Numbered from the stretch's first letter, positions 51,409 to 60,577 are shown. The stretch: 64,000 nt of DNA from CAZXFA01 sp964640085 (GCA_964640085.1 CAZXFA010000013.1:1-64000), one strand, 5' to 3'. The notes: generated by a model from the sequence alone, not told the origin. Translations and numbers: made by a program.

Positions 51409-52797
51409 GTGCGCCTGTACGACTCCCTGACCCGCGGGCTGAAGGACGTCTCCTCCATCGACGGGGAGACCGTGAGGATCTACTCGTGCGGTCCCACGGT
51501 CTACCGGTACATCCACATCGGCAACATGCGCTCGTTCATGCTCGGCGATCTGATCCGGCGCGTATTGCGCTTCGAGGGATACGACGTCCGCTGGATCATG
51601 AACATCACCGACGTCGGCCACATGACGGACGACGTGTCCGACACGGGTCGGGACAAGATGGAGCTCGCCGAGGCCGACGAGGGCCTCTCGGCGGCTGAGA
51701 TCGCCGAGAAATACACGCAGGCGTTCCTGGAGGACTCGGACCTGGTCGGGATCGAACGCGCGGACCTGTACCCCCGAGCCACCCAGCACATCCCCGAGAT
51801 GATCGCGATCATCGAGAAGCTGGTCGAGCGCGGCCACGCGTACGAGGTCGGTGGCACCGTCTACTACGACGTCACGACGTTCGCCGGGTACGGGCGCTTG
51901 TCCGGGAACACGCTGGACCAGCTCCGGGCCGGCCATCGGCAGGACGTGGCGGTCGATCCCGACAAGCGACACCCGGAGGACTTCGCCCTGTGGAAGAAGG
52001 CGGGGCCTCATCGGTCGCTGAAGTGGCCGAGTCCGTGGGGCGACGGCTTCCCCGGCTGGCACATCGAGTGCTCGGCGATGTCGATGAAGCACCTCGGGGA
52101 GCGATTCGACATCCACACCGGGGGCAACGACAACAAGTTCCCGCACCACGAGGACGAGATCGCCCAGTCGGAAGGCGCGGTCGGCCACCAGGTGGTCTCG
52201 ATCTGGGTGCACGGCGGGTTCCTCCAGATGAGCGGGCAGAAGATGGCGAAGTCGGCCCGGAACATCTACCGCGTGACGGATCTCGGGGCGCAGGGCATCG
52301 ACCCGCTCGCCTACCGGCTCCTGTGCTTCGGCACCCGCTACCGTAGCGAGATGGACTTCAGCTGGGAGGCGCTCGAGGGGCAGCACCGACGGTTGGCCGA
52401 GCTGCGTCGACGGATGGCGGTGTGGGGCGGGGGTTCGGAGACCGTCTCGGGCCCAGGCAAGGAGCTGGACGCGCGGTTCCGCGACGCGGTGGGGGAGGAT
52501 CTCAACCTGCCGCAGGCGATGGTGGTGCTGAACGAGGTGGTGGGCTCGGACCTCCCCCCCGGCGAGCGGTACGCCTTGCTCGCCTCCTGGGATACGGTGC
52601 TCGGTCTCGACCTCGAGCGCGAGGCTCGCACGACGTGGACGCCGACGGAGGAGATGACCGACCTGGTCGCCGAGCGCGACGCGGCCCGTGGCGCCCGGGA
52701 CTTCGCCCGGGCGGACGAGATCCGGGACCGGCTCCAGGATCTCGGCCTCGAGGTGATGGACACGCCCGAGGGGACGAGGATCCGCCCCCGGACCTGA
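51409..52797 (+). CDS. cysS: Cysteinyl-tRNA synthetase
   Basis: Protein of 462 aa. YSCGPTVYRYIHIGNMRS holds the first zinc Cys and the HIGN signature; other zinc ligands are in WHIECSAMSMKHLG and the HHEDE segment (NKFPHHEDEIAQSEG). KMAKSARN is the KMSKS equivalent. The C-terminal helical DALR domain ends ADEIRDRLQDLGLEVMDTPE. It charges tRNA-Cys; the C-terminal domain argues against the shorter mycothiol ligase MshC. The stop is immediately adjacent to the convergent M24 stop. Confidence 0.96.
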   Translation: MRLYDSLTRGLKDVSSIDGETVRIYSCGPTVYRYIHIGNMRSFMLGDLIRRVLRFEGYDVRWIMNITDVGHMTDDVSDTGRDKMELAEADEGLSAAEIAEKYTQAFLEDSDLVGIERADLYPRATQHIPEMIAIIEKLVERGHAYEVGGTVYYDVTTFAGYGRLSGNTLDQLRAGHRQDVAVDPDKRHPEDFALWKKAGPHRSLKWPSPWGDGFPGWHIECSAMSMKHLGERFDIHTGGNDNKFPHHEDEIAQSEGAVGHQVVSIWVHGGFLQMSGQKMAKSARNIYRVTDLGAQGIDPLAYRLLCFGTRYRSEMDFSWEALEGQHRRLAELRRRMAVWGGGSETVSGPGKELDARFRDAVGEDLNLPQAMVVLNEVVGSDLPPGERYALLASWDTVLGLDLEREARTTWTPTEEMTDLVAERDAARGARDFARADEIRDRLQDLGLEVMDTPEGTRIRPRT

Positions 52798-53895
52798 TCA
52801 GCCTACGACCATGAGGTCCCGATCCGCCTCGTTCAGCCGCTCCGCGCCGTCGTCGGTCACCACGACCTGGTCCTCGATACGCACTCCGAAGCGTCCGGCC
52901 ACGTAGATCCCGGGTTCGTCGGAGAACGTCATCCCCGGCCGGAGAGGCTCGGCATTGCCTTCCACGATGTACGGAGGCTCGTGGACCTCCAGCCCGATAC
53001 CGTGCCCCGTGCGATGGAGGAAGTCATCCGCATGACCCGCCTCGGCGATCACCGAGCGCGCCGCGCGATCGACCTCTTGCGCGGGCACGCCCGCCCGGAC
53101 CGCCTCGAAGGCGGCCTGCTGCGCTGCCCGGACGATGCCGTAGACGCGCCGGTGCTCGTCCGTGGGCTCGCCCACGAAGACCGTTCGCGCGATGTCCGAG
53201 CAGTAGCCGGACCCCATGACCCCGCCGAAGTCCATGACCACGGCGTCCCCGGGCTCGATCCGCCGTTCACCGGCATGGTGGTGCGGTGAGGCCCCGTTCG
53301 GTCCTGACCCGACGGTCGTGAACTCCACGCTGCGGTGACCGCGCTCGCGGAGGAGCCGTTCGAGATCGGCCGCGAGTTCGAGCTCGCGGCGTCCGGCGAA
53401 GGGCAACCCGGTCACCTCCCCGAAAGCGTCGTCCGCGGCATGCGCCGCTTCCCGGAGGGCGCCGATCTCCTCCTCGTCCTTCACCATCCGCAGGGGCGGG
53501 AGGACCCGTCCGGCGGGCTCGCACCGCACCGTTCCCTCCGTCGCCGCTTCGAGGGCGAGCAGGTGCGCGGCCCAGGCCTGGTCCGAGATCGCGTAGGTCC
53601 CCGCATCCAGCCTCCGGGCGGCCGACCGGTACGGGTCCTCGCCGTCGCTCCACGGGACGAGCTCGACGTCGTCGATCCCGGGCGCCGACGCCGCGGCCGG
53701 GCGTTCGAGCGCCGGGACGAGGAGCAGGGCGTCCCGCCCGGGAACGATCCGCAGCAGCGTCAGGCGCTCGAGCGGCGGCGGCGTGTGTCCCGTGAGGTAG
53801 GCCAGGTCGGCACCCGGCGTGACGAGCAGGCCGGCGAGGCCCGCCCCCTCGACCGCCCGCGCCGCGCGGGCCCGACGCTCCGCGTAGCGGCTCAC
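52798..53895 (-). CDS. M24 family metallopeptidase (Xaa-Pro dipeptidase/aminopeptidase type)
   Basis: Protein of 365 aa. An N-terminal creatinase-like domain (AGLLVTPGADLAYLTGHTPP) is followed by the pita-bread catalytic domain with metal ligands in VVMDFGGV, YCSDIART, HRTGHGIGLEVHEPP, FSDEPGIYV and RIEDQVVV. All five ligands (D, D, H, E, E) are present. It likely removes residues before proline from peptides in the cytoplasm. It overlaps the lipid-kinase gene by 4 bases upstream and is convergent with cysS with no gap. Confidence 0.94.
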   Translation of the reverse strand: MSRYAERRARAARAVEGAGLAGLLVTPGADLAYLTGHTPPPLERLTLLRIVPGRDALLLVPALERPAAASAPGIDDVELVPWSDGEDPYRSAARRLDAGTYAISDQAWAAHLLALEAATEGTVRCEPAGRVLPPLRMVKDEEEIGALREAAHAADDAFGEVTGLPFAGRRELELAADLERLLRERGHRSVEFTTVGSGPNGASPHHHAGERRIEPGDAVVMDFGGVMGSGYCSDIARTVFVGEPTDEHRRVYGIVRAAQQAAFEAVRAGVPAQEVDRAARSVIAEAGHADDFLHRTGHGIGLEVHEPPYIVEGNAEPLRPGMTFSDEPGIYVAGRFGVRIEDQVVVTDDGAERLNEADRDLMVVG

Positions 53896-54821
53896 AGCTT
53901 CATAAGCAGGGGCTGGGCGAGGATCCGGACCGTCGCCGGGGTGGTACCCAACACCTCGCCGTCGGCCTCGATCGGCAGGGGTCGATCGGCCTCGATCACG
54001 AGCTCGCGCTTGACCCTCAGCTCCTCGATGTGCGCGTGGGGGACGTGCTCACCGCGGTAGATCTTCGGCAGGAGCGTGAAGGAATCGGACTTCGGGCCCT
54101 TGAACACCAGCACGTCCAGGACGGCGTCCCCCGGGTAGGAGCGCGGCGAGATCTTCATCCCGCCCCCGTAGTACTGCGCGTTGCCCATCACGACCAGGTA
54201 TGCGGGCCCCTCGTACACCCGCCGGTCCGCCTGGACCCGGACGGTGGCCAGCTTGAACCGCGGCAGGGTCAGCCAGAAGCCCAGGAAGTACTTGGACTGG
54301 CCGAGCCGTGGCGACATGCGCTCGGCGCGAGCGGCGACCGCGGCTCCGAGGCCCGCCTCGGCCACGTTGACGAAGTACCGGGTGTCCGTCCCGCCGCCCA
54401 CCGTGGTGTACATGACCCGCCCCACGTCCAGCGGATAGGTGTTGTCCCCGGTCAGGTGGTAGCAGGCCCTCGTCGCGTCGCCGGGCAGGCCGAACGTGCG
54501 GATGAAGTCGCAACCGCTGCCGGCGGCCACCACGCCGAGGACGGCACCTTGGATCAGCGGGCGCCCATCGTCGTCGAGCATGCCGTTGACCACCTCGTGC
54601 ACGGTCCCGTCTCCTCCCACGGCGACGAGGAACCGGGCGCCGCCCTCCAAGGCCTGGCGGGCGAACCGCGTGGCGTCGCCCCGGCCCTCGGTCCGCAGGA
54701 GCCGGTACGGAAGCCCGCGGGCGCGCAACGTGCGCTCGAGCTCGGGGAGCTCTTCCCCCACCCGACGGCGGCCGGCGTGCGGGTTCACGATCACCGTGAG
54801 CTCGCCATAGGGGGTCGACAT
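53892..54821 (-). CDS. Diacylglycerol/sphingosine kinase-like lipid kinase
   Basis: Protein of 309 aa of the DAGK-cat family. VIVNPHAGRRRVGEELP opens the fold; VAVGGDGTVHEVVNGML is the nucleotide-binding GGDGT; AAGSGCDFIRTFGLP and FVNVAEAGLGAAVAARAE match the GTGNDFAR and N..GxG segments; IEADGEVLG is the C-terminal ligand loop. It phosphorylates a lipid (diacylglycerol or a phosphatidylinositol-related lipid) using ATP. The stop overlaps the M24 start by 4 bases and the gene follows helY by 23 bp. Confidence 0.93.
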   Translation of the reverse strand: MSTPYGELTVIVNPHAGRRRVGEELPELERTLRARGLPYRLLRTEGRGDATRFARQALEGGARFLVAVGGDGTVHEVVNGMLDDDGRPLIQGAVLGVVAAGSGCDFIRTFGLPGDATRACYHLTGDNTYPLDVGRVMYTTVGGGTDTRYFVNVAEAGLGAAVAARAERMSPRLGQSKYFLGFWLTLPRFKLATVRVQADRRVYEGPAYLVVMGNAQYYGGGMKISPRSYPGDAVLDVLVFKGPKSDSFTLLPKIYRGEHVPHAHIEELRVKRELVIEADRPLPIEADGEVLGTTPATVRILAQPLLMKL

Positions 54822-54844
54822 CGCGGGGGAATCCTATCGGTCGC

Positions 54845-57499
54845 TCAGATGCCCGTGTACGCGACCACGCCGCGGTTCACGGTGGCCCGTGCGCGACGAA
54901 CGACCTCGGCCGCCTCCTCCCCCGCAACGTCCTCGATCTGACGAAGGAGGTCCAGGAGCTGCTTGCAGTTGCGGACGAAGTCGCCCGCGGCCATCCCCGT
55001 CTCGTGGAGGACGTCCTCGAGGGGTTGGCCCTCGCTCCATCGGTAGATGACCGACGCGAAGCCGTCGTCGAGCTCCCGGCAGAGCTCGACCTGGTGGCCG
55101 TCCTCGGCCCGCCGGACGCGGTGCCAGATCCGTTGGAGCCGCGCGAAGCGATCGGCCGTCTCGATCGTGGGCATCACTCCCGGTTCGGGCACCCGCTCCC
55201 GGGACTCGTAGACCACGGTCGAGACCAGGGCGGCCGCCTCCGAGGGGGCTAGCCCCGCCAGGAGCCCCTCGGCCAGGGCTTCGGCGACGAGGACGTCCCC
55301 CTCGCCGTAGATCCGGGCCAGCGTCCGTCCCTTGGGCAGGATCGCGAAGTCCTGCACGAACCCCAGCTCTTGCAGGACGTCGATCACCCGCTCGAACTGC
55401 CGGGCCAGCGTCTCGGTGCGGGTTCGGATGCGTCGTTCGATGCCCCGGACCTGCCGCTCGAGCTCGCTCGCCCGGACCGCCCACCGCTCGTGGGAGGGGC
55501 GCTCGGCGCAGGCGTGGCAGGGGTGGCGTTCGGCCTGGCGCTCGAGGTGCGCCGCCTCGCGGTCGGCCTCGGCGTCGACCGGTGCGCGGGACCGACGTGG
55601 CGGTCGAACGTCGAGGGCCACCAGCCTAGAGGCGACGTCACGTCGGTAGCGGGCGCTCCGCGCGCTCCCCGAGCGGGGCAGCGGCACGGTGGCCAGCGGA
55701 GCGGGCGGCTCCTGGAAGTCCCGGGCCGACAGGCGGAAGAACTTGCGATCTTGCGCGAGGACAGTCGGTCGGCCCTCGCGGTTGGACAACACGACCGCCA
55801 GACCCCGCCGCTTCGCTCGCGGGACGAAGATCACGTCCCCCGGACGCAGGGCCGCCAGGGCACCGCGGACCGCGTCTGAGCGGGCTCGCTCCCGCCCCTT
55901 CCGCGCCGCCTCCCGGATCTCCGCCACCCGCTCGCGCAGCCGCCAGTACGCCTGGAAGTCGCCGAGGTGGCATCGCATCTGGTCGCGGTAGCCGGCCAGG
56001 TACGCCTTGTCGCGCTCGAGCTGGCGCTGGAGGGCCACCACGCCCCGGTCGGCCAGGAACTGCGCGAACGAGGAGTTCAGCAGGTGGTGGGCCTCCTCGC
56101 GCGAGTAGTTCCGCACCAGGTTCACCGCCATGTTGTACGAGGGGCGGAACGACGAGGCGAGCTCGTAGGCCCTCGTGGATGCGAGCGAGGCCACCCGCTC
56201 GAACGCGACCTGGCGCTGGAAGATGACGATCGCGTGCCCCAGGTCGTCGATCCCCCGCCGACCGGCCCGACCGGTGAGCTGCGTGTACTCGCCGGGGGTG
56301 AGGAGCTCGTGACGCTCGCCCTGGAACTTCCACAGGTCCTCGATCACCACAGACCGCGCCGGCATGTTGATCCCCAGCGAGAGGGTCTCGGTGGCGAAGA
56401 CCACCTTGACCAGGCCCGCCTCGAACAGCTCCTCCACCGTCTCCTTGAACACTGGCAGCATCCCCGCGTGATGCGCGGCGATCCCGGCTGCCAGGGCCTC
56501 CTCGAAGTCGTGGTAGCCGAGGGCCTTGAGGTCGCCCTCGTCCATCCAGGCGACCCGCATCTGTGCGAACTCGCGGATCCGTTGGGCCTCCTCGGACGAG
56601 GTGAGCCGGATCCCGGACGCCGTCACCCACTCCACGCTGCGGTCGCACCCGGCGCGGCTGAACACGAAGTAGATCGCCGGCAGCATCCCCTGCTCGTGCA
56701 GGACGTCCACGACCTCCTCGCGACGCGGGACGTACACGCGCCGGTGGCCCTCCCGGGGGCGAGGGATGCGCTGATGCTGCGCGGTGCCGGAGCCGCGTCG
56801 GTAGTAGGTCCGGTAGCGAACCTCCTCGCGATCGAGCGAAACGATGTAGGGGTTGGGCACCGGCTGCCCATCCTGCTCGACATGCATCGGATGGAGTTGG
56901 TGGCCGATGAGGTAGTGGTGCTCTAACGGCACCGGCCGTCGCTCCTCGATCACGACGCGTGTGGATCCGCGAAGGGTCCCGATCCACTCCCCGAACTCCT
57001 CGGCGTTGGAGATCGTGGCCGAGAGGCACACGACCGAGACCGAGAGCGGGAGGTGGATCAGGACCTCCTCCCACACCGCCCCTCGGTACGGATCCTGGAG
57101 GTAGTGGACCTCGTCCAGGACCACGGAGACGAGAGCGTCGAGCGTACCGCTCCGCTCGTACAGCATGTTGCGGAGGACCTCGGTGGTCATCACCACCACC
57201 GGCGCCTCGCCGTTGATCGTGTTGTCGCCGGTCAGCAGACCGACCTTGGCGGCCCCGTAGCGCGCGACGGAGTCGCCGAACTTCTGGTTGGAGAGCGCCT
57301 TCAGGGGCGTGGTGTAGAAGCACTTGCCGCCGCGCTCGAGTGCCCGCTCGACGGCGTACTCGGCCACCACCGTCTTCCCCGAACCCGTGGGCGCCGCGAG
57401 CAGGACGGACTCTCCGGACTCGAGCGCCTCCACGGCACGCAGCTGGAACCCGTCCAGCGAGAACGGGTACCGAGCGGCGAAGCGATCCACCTTGCTCAC
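54845..57499 (-). CDS. helY: DEAD/DEAH-box helicase of the HelY (Ski2/Mtr4-like) family
   Basis: Protein of 884 aa. Walker A APTGSGKT (36-43), TTPLKALSNQK (Ia), DEVHYL (129-134, motif II), CLSATISNAEEF (III), HHAGMLPVFKETVEELF and TETLSLGINMPA (IV/V), TQLTGRAGRRGID (VI), then a long Arg/Glu-rich region and a C-terminal DSHCT domain (~720-884). It unwinds RNA or DNA 3' to 5'. HelY (Rv2092c) lies next to tatC/tatA and pafC/pafB in M. tuberculosis, as here. A small hydrolase and an unknown membrane protein are inserted between helY and tatC. Confidence 0.95.
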   Translation of the reverse strand: MSKVDRFAARYPFSLDGFQLRAVEALESGESVLLAAPTGSGKTVVAEYAVERALERGGKCFYTTPLKALSNQKFGDSVARYGAAKVGLLTGDNTINGEAPVVVMTTEVLRNMLYERSGTLDALVSVVLDEVHYLQDPYRGAVWEEVLIHLPLSVSVVCLSATISNAEEFGEWIGTLRGSTRVVIEERRPVPLEHHYLIGHQLHPMHVEQDGQPVPNPYIVSLDREEVRYRTYYRRGSGTAQHQRIPRPREGHRRVYVPRREEVVDVLHEQGMLPAIYFVFSRAGCDRSVEWVTASGIRLTSSEEAQRIREFAQMRVAWMDEGDLKALGYHDFEEALAAGIAAHHAGMLPVFKETVEELFEAGLVKVVFATETLSLGINMPARSVVIEDLWKFQGERHELLTPGEYTQLTGRAGRRGIDDLGHAIVIFQRQVAFERVASLASTRAYELASSFRPSYNMAVNLVRNYSREEAHHLLNSSFAQFLADRGVVALQRQLERDKAYLAGYRDQMRCHLGDFQAYWRLRERVAEIREAARKGRERARSDAVRGALAALRPGDVIFVPRAKRRGLAVVLSNREGRPTVLAQDRKFFRLSARDFQEPPAPLATVPLPRSGSARSARYRRDVASRLVALDVRPPRRSRAPVDAEADREAAHLERQAERHPCHACAERPSHERWAVRASELERQVRGIERRIRTRTETLARQFERVIDVLQELGFVQDFAILPKGRTLARIYGEGDVLVAEALAEGLLAGLAPSEAAALVSTVVYESRERVPEPGVMPTIETADRFARLQRIWHRVRRAEDGHQVELCRELDDGFASVIYRWSEGQPLEDVLHETGMAAGDFVRNCKQLLDLLRQIEDVAGEEAAEVVRRARATVNRGVVAYTGI

Positions 57500-57543
57500 G
57501 ACGACGAGTCTACGGGGCGGCGTCGGGTCGTCCGGGGAAGCGT

Positions 57544-58263
57544 TCAGCGCAGCCCGCAGGAGGCCAGGTGCTCTTCGAGGAGGCGGTTGAAGACGTCGGG
57601 GGCCTCGAGGTTCGTGAGGTGGCCCACCTCCTCCAGGATCTCCAGACGGGCCCCGGGGATCGCCGACGCCATCGCCCGGGCAGGCTCGACCGGGATCAGG
57701 CGATCACCGGTGGAGTGGATCACGAGGGTCGGCTGCCCGATCGCCGGCAGGTCCGGTGTGCTGTCCGGCCGCTCGGCCATCCCGAGGAGCGCCGCCGCGA
57801 TGGCTTCCGGGCTCTGGTCGGAGATCAGCGAGCGGACCCGCTCCTGGAGTTCCGCGGGCGCGTCCTCCGCCAGGAGGACGGGGGGCTCGTTCGCGAGGAA
57901 GTTCCCCTCCGATCGGAGCCGTCCCGCCTGCTCCCGACGCCCCGCCGCACCTTCGGGTGTGTCGGCCACCGCGCGGGTGTTGGCCAGGACCATCCCCAGG
58001 AACCGGTCGGAGGCGCGGCGCCAGAGCTCGAACGTGACGTACCCCCCGATCGACAGACCGCACACGACGGCGCGCTCTATGCCGGCCTCGTCCAGGGCCT
58101 CGACCGCGCGCCGGGCGCACGCCGCCATCGTGGTCATCTCGCCGGCCGAGGGTGACCCGCCGAAGCCCGGTAGATCCGGGGCCGCGATGGGCAGCTCCTG
58201 GGGGAGCCCCGCGAGCTGCGGTTCCCACATCCTGGCGTCGAGCGGCCAGGCGTGGAGCAGCAG
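57544..58263 (-). CDS. Alpha/beta hydrolase
   Basis: Protein of about 240 aa. The oxyanion region LLLHAWPLDARMWEP, the nucleophile elbow VVCGLSIGGYV (Ser), the acid Asp in HSTGDRLIPVEP and the final His in VGHLTNLEAP form a complete triad. The first ATG (58230) falls after the HAWPLD strand, which would remove the oxyanion loop. The frame continues upstream but contains no ATG, GTG or TTG. A CTG at 58263 or 58260, 17-20 nt after the previous gene's stop, is the best start. Substrate unknown; the HGxPLDxRMW type acts on small esters or lactones. Confidence 0.85.
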   Translation of the reverse strand: MLLHAWPLDARMWEPQLAGLPQELPIAAPDLPGFGGSPSAGEMTTMAACARRAVEALDEAGIERAVVCGLSIGGYVTFELWRRASDRFLGMVLANTRAVADTPEGAAGRREQAGRLRSEGNFLANEPPVLLAEDAPAELQERVRSLISDQSPEAIAAALLGMAERPDSTPDLPAIGQPTLVIHSTGDRLIPVEPARAMASAIPGARLEILEEVGHLTNLEAPDVFNRLLEEHLASCGLR

Positions 58264-58280
58264 AAGGCCGTCGGCCGTGG

Positions 58281-59021
58281 CTACCCCCCCGCCGGTCCCG
58301 TGACGCCGGGGGGCGAGAGCCCCCCGGCGAGGGGATCGAGCACCCCTGCCATCGCCTGGGCTTCGACGTAGTCCTGGTAGCCGCCCGCGAAGATCCGGTC
58401 GGCCGCCTCCTGGGATCCGCGGGCCGCCGCGACCAGGTCGGAGCGTATCGTTCGGGGTGCCTCCGCCGCGAGCGCAGCCAGGTCGGCCGCCTGCCGGTAC
58501 AGGCGCAGGCCCTCCACCATGGCATCCCGCCCGTCCAGCAAGGTCGATACGAAGACCTGATCGAACCCCTGATCGGCCACGATCGCCGTCACGTCGACGT
58601 TCTCCAGCGCCGTGGCCGCGCTGGCCGCGACATCCGAGACCGCGTCGACCGACGCCAGGGCTTCCTCCAGCTGACGCCCTCGCTCGATGCGATCGAGCGC
58701 CCCGGCCAGGTCGGCGAAAGCCTCGAAGCCGGCGGGGGGTACGGGCTGCCCCACCGTGGCGAGCGGCGGCTCAATCGCGGTGCCGTACCTGGTCATGGCG
58801 TTCGTCATGCGCTCCTGCAGCTCGCGCTCCCGGTTCTCCCGAGCTTCCTTGGCGAACCCGTACCAGAGCCCGGCGATCGCGGTGACACCCACGACGACCC
58901 CGATGGCGATCCAGAGGCCACGGCGCCGCCACAGCGGAGTCTTGACCGGCACGTACGCGGGCTTGGGGCCCCTGGCCACGCCCTTGGCGCCGCGGCTCTT
59001 GCTCTTCCCCTTGATCGCCAT
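58281..59021 (-). CDS. Membrane-anchored protein of unknown function, Tat-linked
   Basis: Protein of 246 aa. A basic cytoplasmic N-terminus (KGKSKSRGAKGVARGPKP), one membrane helix (~36-56, GLWIAIGVVVGVTAIAGLWY) and an extracytoplasmic, Ala-rich, helical domain without Cys or a recognisable catalytic motif. The family is not recognised. It begins 8 bp downstream of tatC on the same strand, so it is translated with the Tat translocase genes; similar unnamed proteins could be peptidyl-prolyl isomerase-like or envelope scaffolds, but no such motif is visible. The last residues are Gly/Pro-rich. Confidence 0.75.
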   Translation of the reverse strand: MAIKGKSKSRGAKGVARGPKPAYVPVKTPLWRRRGLWIAIGVVVGVTAIAGLWYGFAKEARENRERELQERMTNAMTRYGTAIEPPLATVGQPVPPAGFEAFADLAGALDRIERGRQLEEALASVDAVSDVAASAATALENVDVTAIVADQGFDQVFVSTLLDGRDAMVEGLRLYRQAADLAALAAEAPRTIRSDLVAAARGSQEAADRIFAGGYQDYVEAQAMAGVLDPLAGGLSPPGVTGPAGG

Positions 59022-59028
59022 GCGATCC

Positions 59029-59808
59029 TTACCGTTTCAGGAGTCGGCCCACGATGATAGCGGCCTCGTAGAACAGCCACATCGGGACCGACATCGCGAG
59101 CATCGTGTACGGGTCGGAGCTCGGCGTGATGATCGCCGCGAAGATGGCGATGGACAGGATCGCGCCGCGACGCCACGCTCGCAGCTGCGTGGTGGAGATG
59201 ACCCCCGCGGCGGTCAGGAAGATCAGGACGATCGGGAACTCGAACGCGATCCCGAACGACAGGGCCACGAGCATCACGAACGAGAGGAACCGGTCCCCGG
59301 TGAGCAGTGGCACGAACTGCTGGCCGGCGAACCCCAGGAGGAACCCGAGGGCCTTCGGGAGCGTCCAGTACGCGAACGCCGCGCCGAGCGCGAACAGCAG
59401 CATCGAGCTCAGCACGAACGGGATCGCGAGCCGGCGCTCCCGCTGCGTGAGCCCGGGCACGATGAACCGCCAGACCTGGTACAGGACGATCGGCAGAGCG
59501 ATGAACAGGCCGAGGAACCCCACGAGCTTGAACTTGATCAACGCCGGCTCGAGCGCGCCCGAGTAGAACAGCGTGCACTCGCGCGTCGGCCGGATCTGCT
59601 GGGGAACGGTCTCCCAGTAGTCGCAGTACGGGTCCAAGAGGAGATCCACCACCCGGTCGAAGAGGAACCAACCGACGACGGCGCCGACGAGGATCGTCCC
59701 GAGCGAGACGAGCAGCCGGAACCGAAGCTCCTCCAGGTGCTCGACGAGGGTCATCGTGCCCTCGGCCTCGGAGCGACGGCGCCGGAGCCGCTGCGGGATC
59801 AGCTTCAT
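59029..59808 (-). CDS. tatC: Sec-independent protein translocase TatC
   Basis: Protein of 259 aa. The signature MTLVEHLEELRFRLLVSLGTI opens the protein, with the conserved Glu of the N-terminal loop. Six membrane helices follow, including QVWRFIVPGLTQRERR and a FEFPIVLIFLTAAGVIST segment. It binds twin-arginine signal peptides and forms the export channel with the TatA gene 15 bp upstream. Order helY-(2 genes)-tatC-tatA-pafC-pafB follows other Actinobacteria. Confidence 0.96.
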   Translation of the reverse strand: MKLIPQRLRRRRSEAEGTMTLVEHLEELRFRLLVSLGTILVGAVVGWFLFDRVVDLLLDPYCDYWETVPQQIRPTRECTLFYSGALEPALIKFKLVGFLGLFIALPIVLYQVWRFIVPGLTQRERRLAIPFVLSSMLLFALGAAFAYWTLPKALGFLLGFAGQQFVPLLTGDRFLSFVMLVALSFGIAFEFPIVLIFLTAAGVISTTQLRAWRRGAILSIAIFAAIITPSSDPYTMLAMSVPMWLFYEAAIIVGRLLKR

Positions 59809-59823
59809 CGGTGGCCCGCTCCA

Positions 59824-60333
59824 CTACCCGGAGGTCGACTCCCCGGGACCCCCGGGGTCCTCGGATGGTGCGGAGTCGGGCTTCGGCTCCTCGGCAGGTG
59901 TGGGCCCGGGCGTGGGCTCCTCGACGGAAGACGCCGACGGGCGCTCGCGGGGTGGCCGCCCCGGGGATGGTGGCTGGTCGAGATCGACCCGGAAGCTGCG
60001 CTGGATCTCCTCGCGGGCCCGGCGGACCTCCGCCAATCCTCGTCCGAGGGTCCGAGAGATCTCGGCCACCTGGCTCGGCTCGGCGGTCGGATGGGTCGGA
60101 GACGCGGGGGCTCGGTCGGTCTCCGGAAGCCTCTGCTCGGTGTCCTGGGGTGCGGTCGGGCGCTCGTCTTCCAGGTTCACCTGGATCGTCTTGCGCACGT
60201 CGTCCTGGGCCCGGCGCAACTCGCGGAGTCCCTTGCCGAGCGACCGCGCCAGCTCGGGCAGCCGTCGCGGCCCGACGACGAGCAGCGCGACCACCAGGAT
60301 GAGCAGGAGTTCCTGGGGACCGATGTTGAGCAT
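59824..60333 (-). CDS. tatA: TatA/TatB-type translocase subunit with duplicated amphipathic helix
   Basis: Protein of 169 aa. Short N-terminal membrane helix with the early Glu (NIGPQELLLILVVALLVV), hinge GPRRLPEL and an amphipathic helix (28-57). After a 30-residue Pro/Thr linker comes a second, similar amphipathic segment (89-120): SLGKGLRELRRAQDDVRK and TLGRGLAEVRRAREEIQR align without gaps. A Pro/Ser/Glu tail follows. TatA forms the pore and TatB the receptor partner; the single early Glu and length fit either, and no other TatA/B gene is in the window. Confidence 0.9.
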   Translation of the reverse strand: MLNIGPQELLLILVVALLVVGPRRLPELARSLGKGLRELRRAQDDVRKTIQVNLEDERPTAPQDTEQRLPETDRAPASPTHPTAEPSQVAEISRTLGRGLAEVRRAREEIQRSFRVDLDQPPSPGRPPRERPSASSVEEPTPGPTPAEEPKPDSAPSEDPGGPGESTSG

Positions 60334-60346
60334 CCGACGAGGAATC

Positions 60347-60577
60347 CTACCGCCGGGCTGAGCGTGGGTCGGCGGGCCGGCTCCGATGTTGGGCGCGGGC
60401 GGCGGCTCGATCGCCCTCCGCCCCGATCTGGGTCGCGATCGGACTCACTTCGTCGCGGAGGCGTCCGAGGGCCCGCGCGAGCACCTGCACGTGACGGACG
60501 AGGGCGATCGCGACGGCGAGGACCGCGACCGTCGTCACCAGCGCGACGATGAGCCAGACGATAGCGGGTGTGGACAC
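60347..60577 (-). CDS. Small membrane protein, function unknown
   Basis: Protein of 76 aa. One N-terminal membrane helix (AIVWLIVALVTTVAVLAVAIAL) and a helical cytoplasmic part (HVQVLARALGRLRDEVSP), then an Arg-rich end. The layout resembles DUF948-type small proteins. A TAGCAT -10 (60589-60584, minus strand) lies 6 nt before the GTG start, making it leaderless and the likely first gene of the tatA-tatC transcript. Its position 13 bp upstream of tatA suggests an envelope role. Confidence 0.7.
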   Translation of the reverse strand: MSTPAIVWLIVALVTTVAVLAVAIALVRHVQVLARALGRLRDEVSPIATQIGAEGDRAAARAQHRSRPADPRSARR

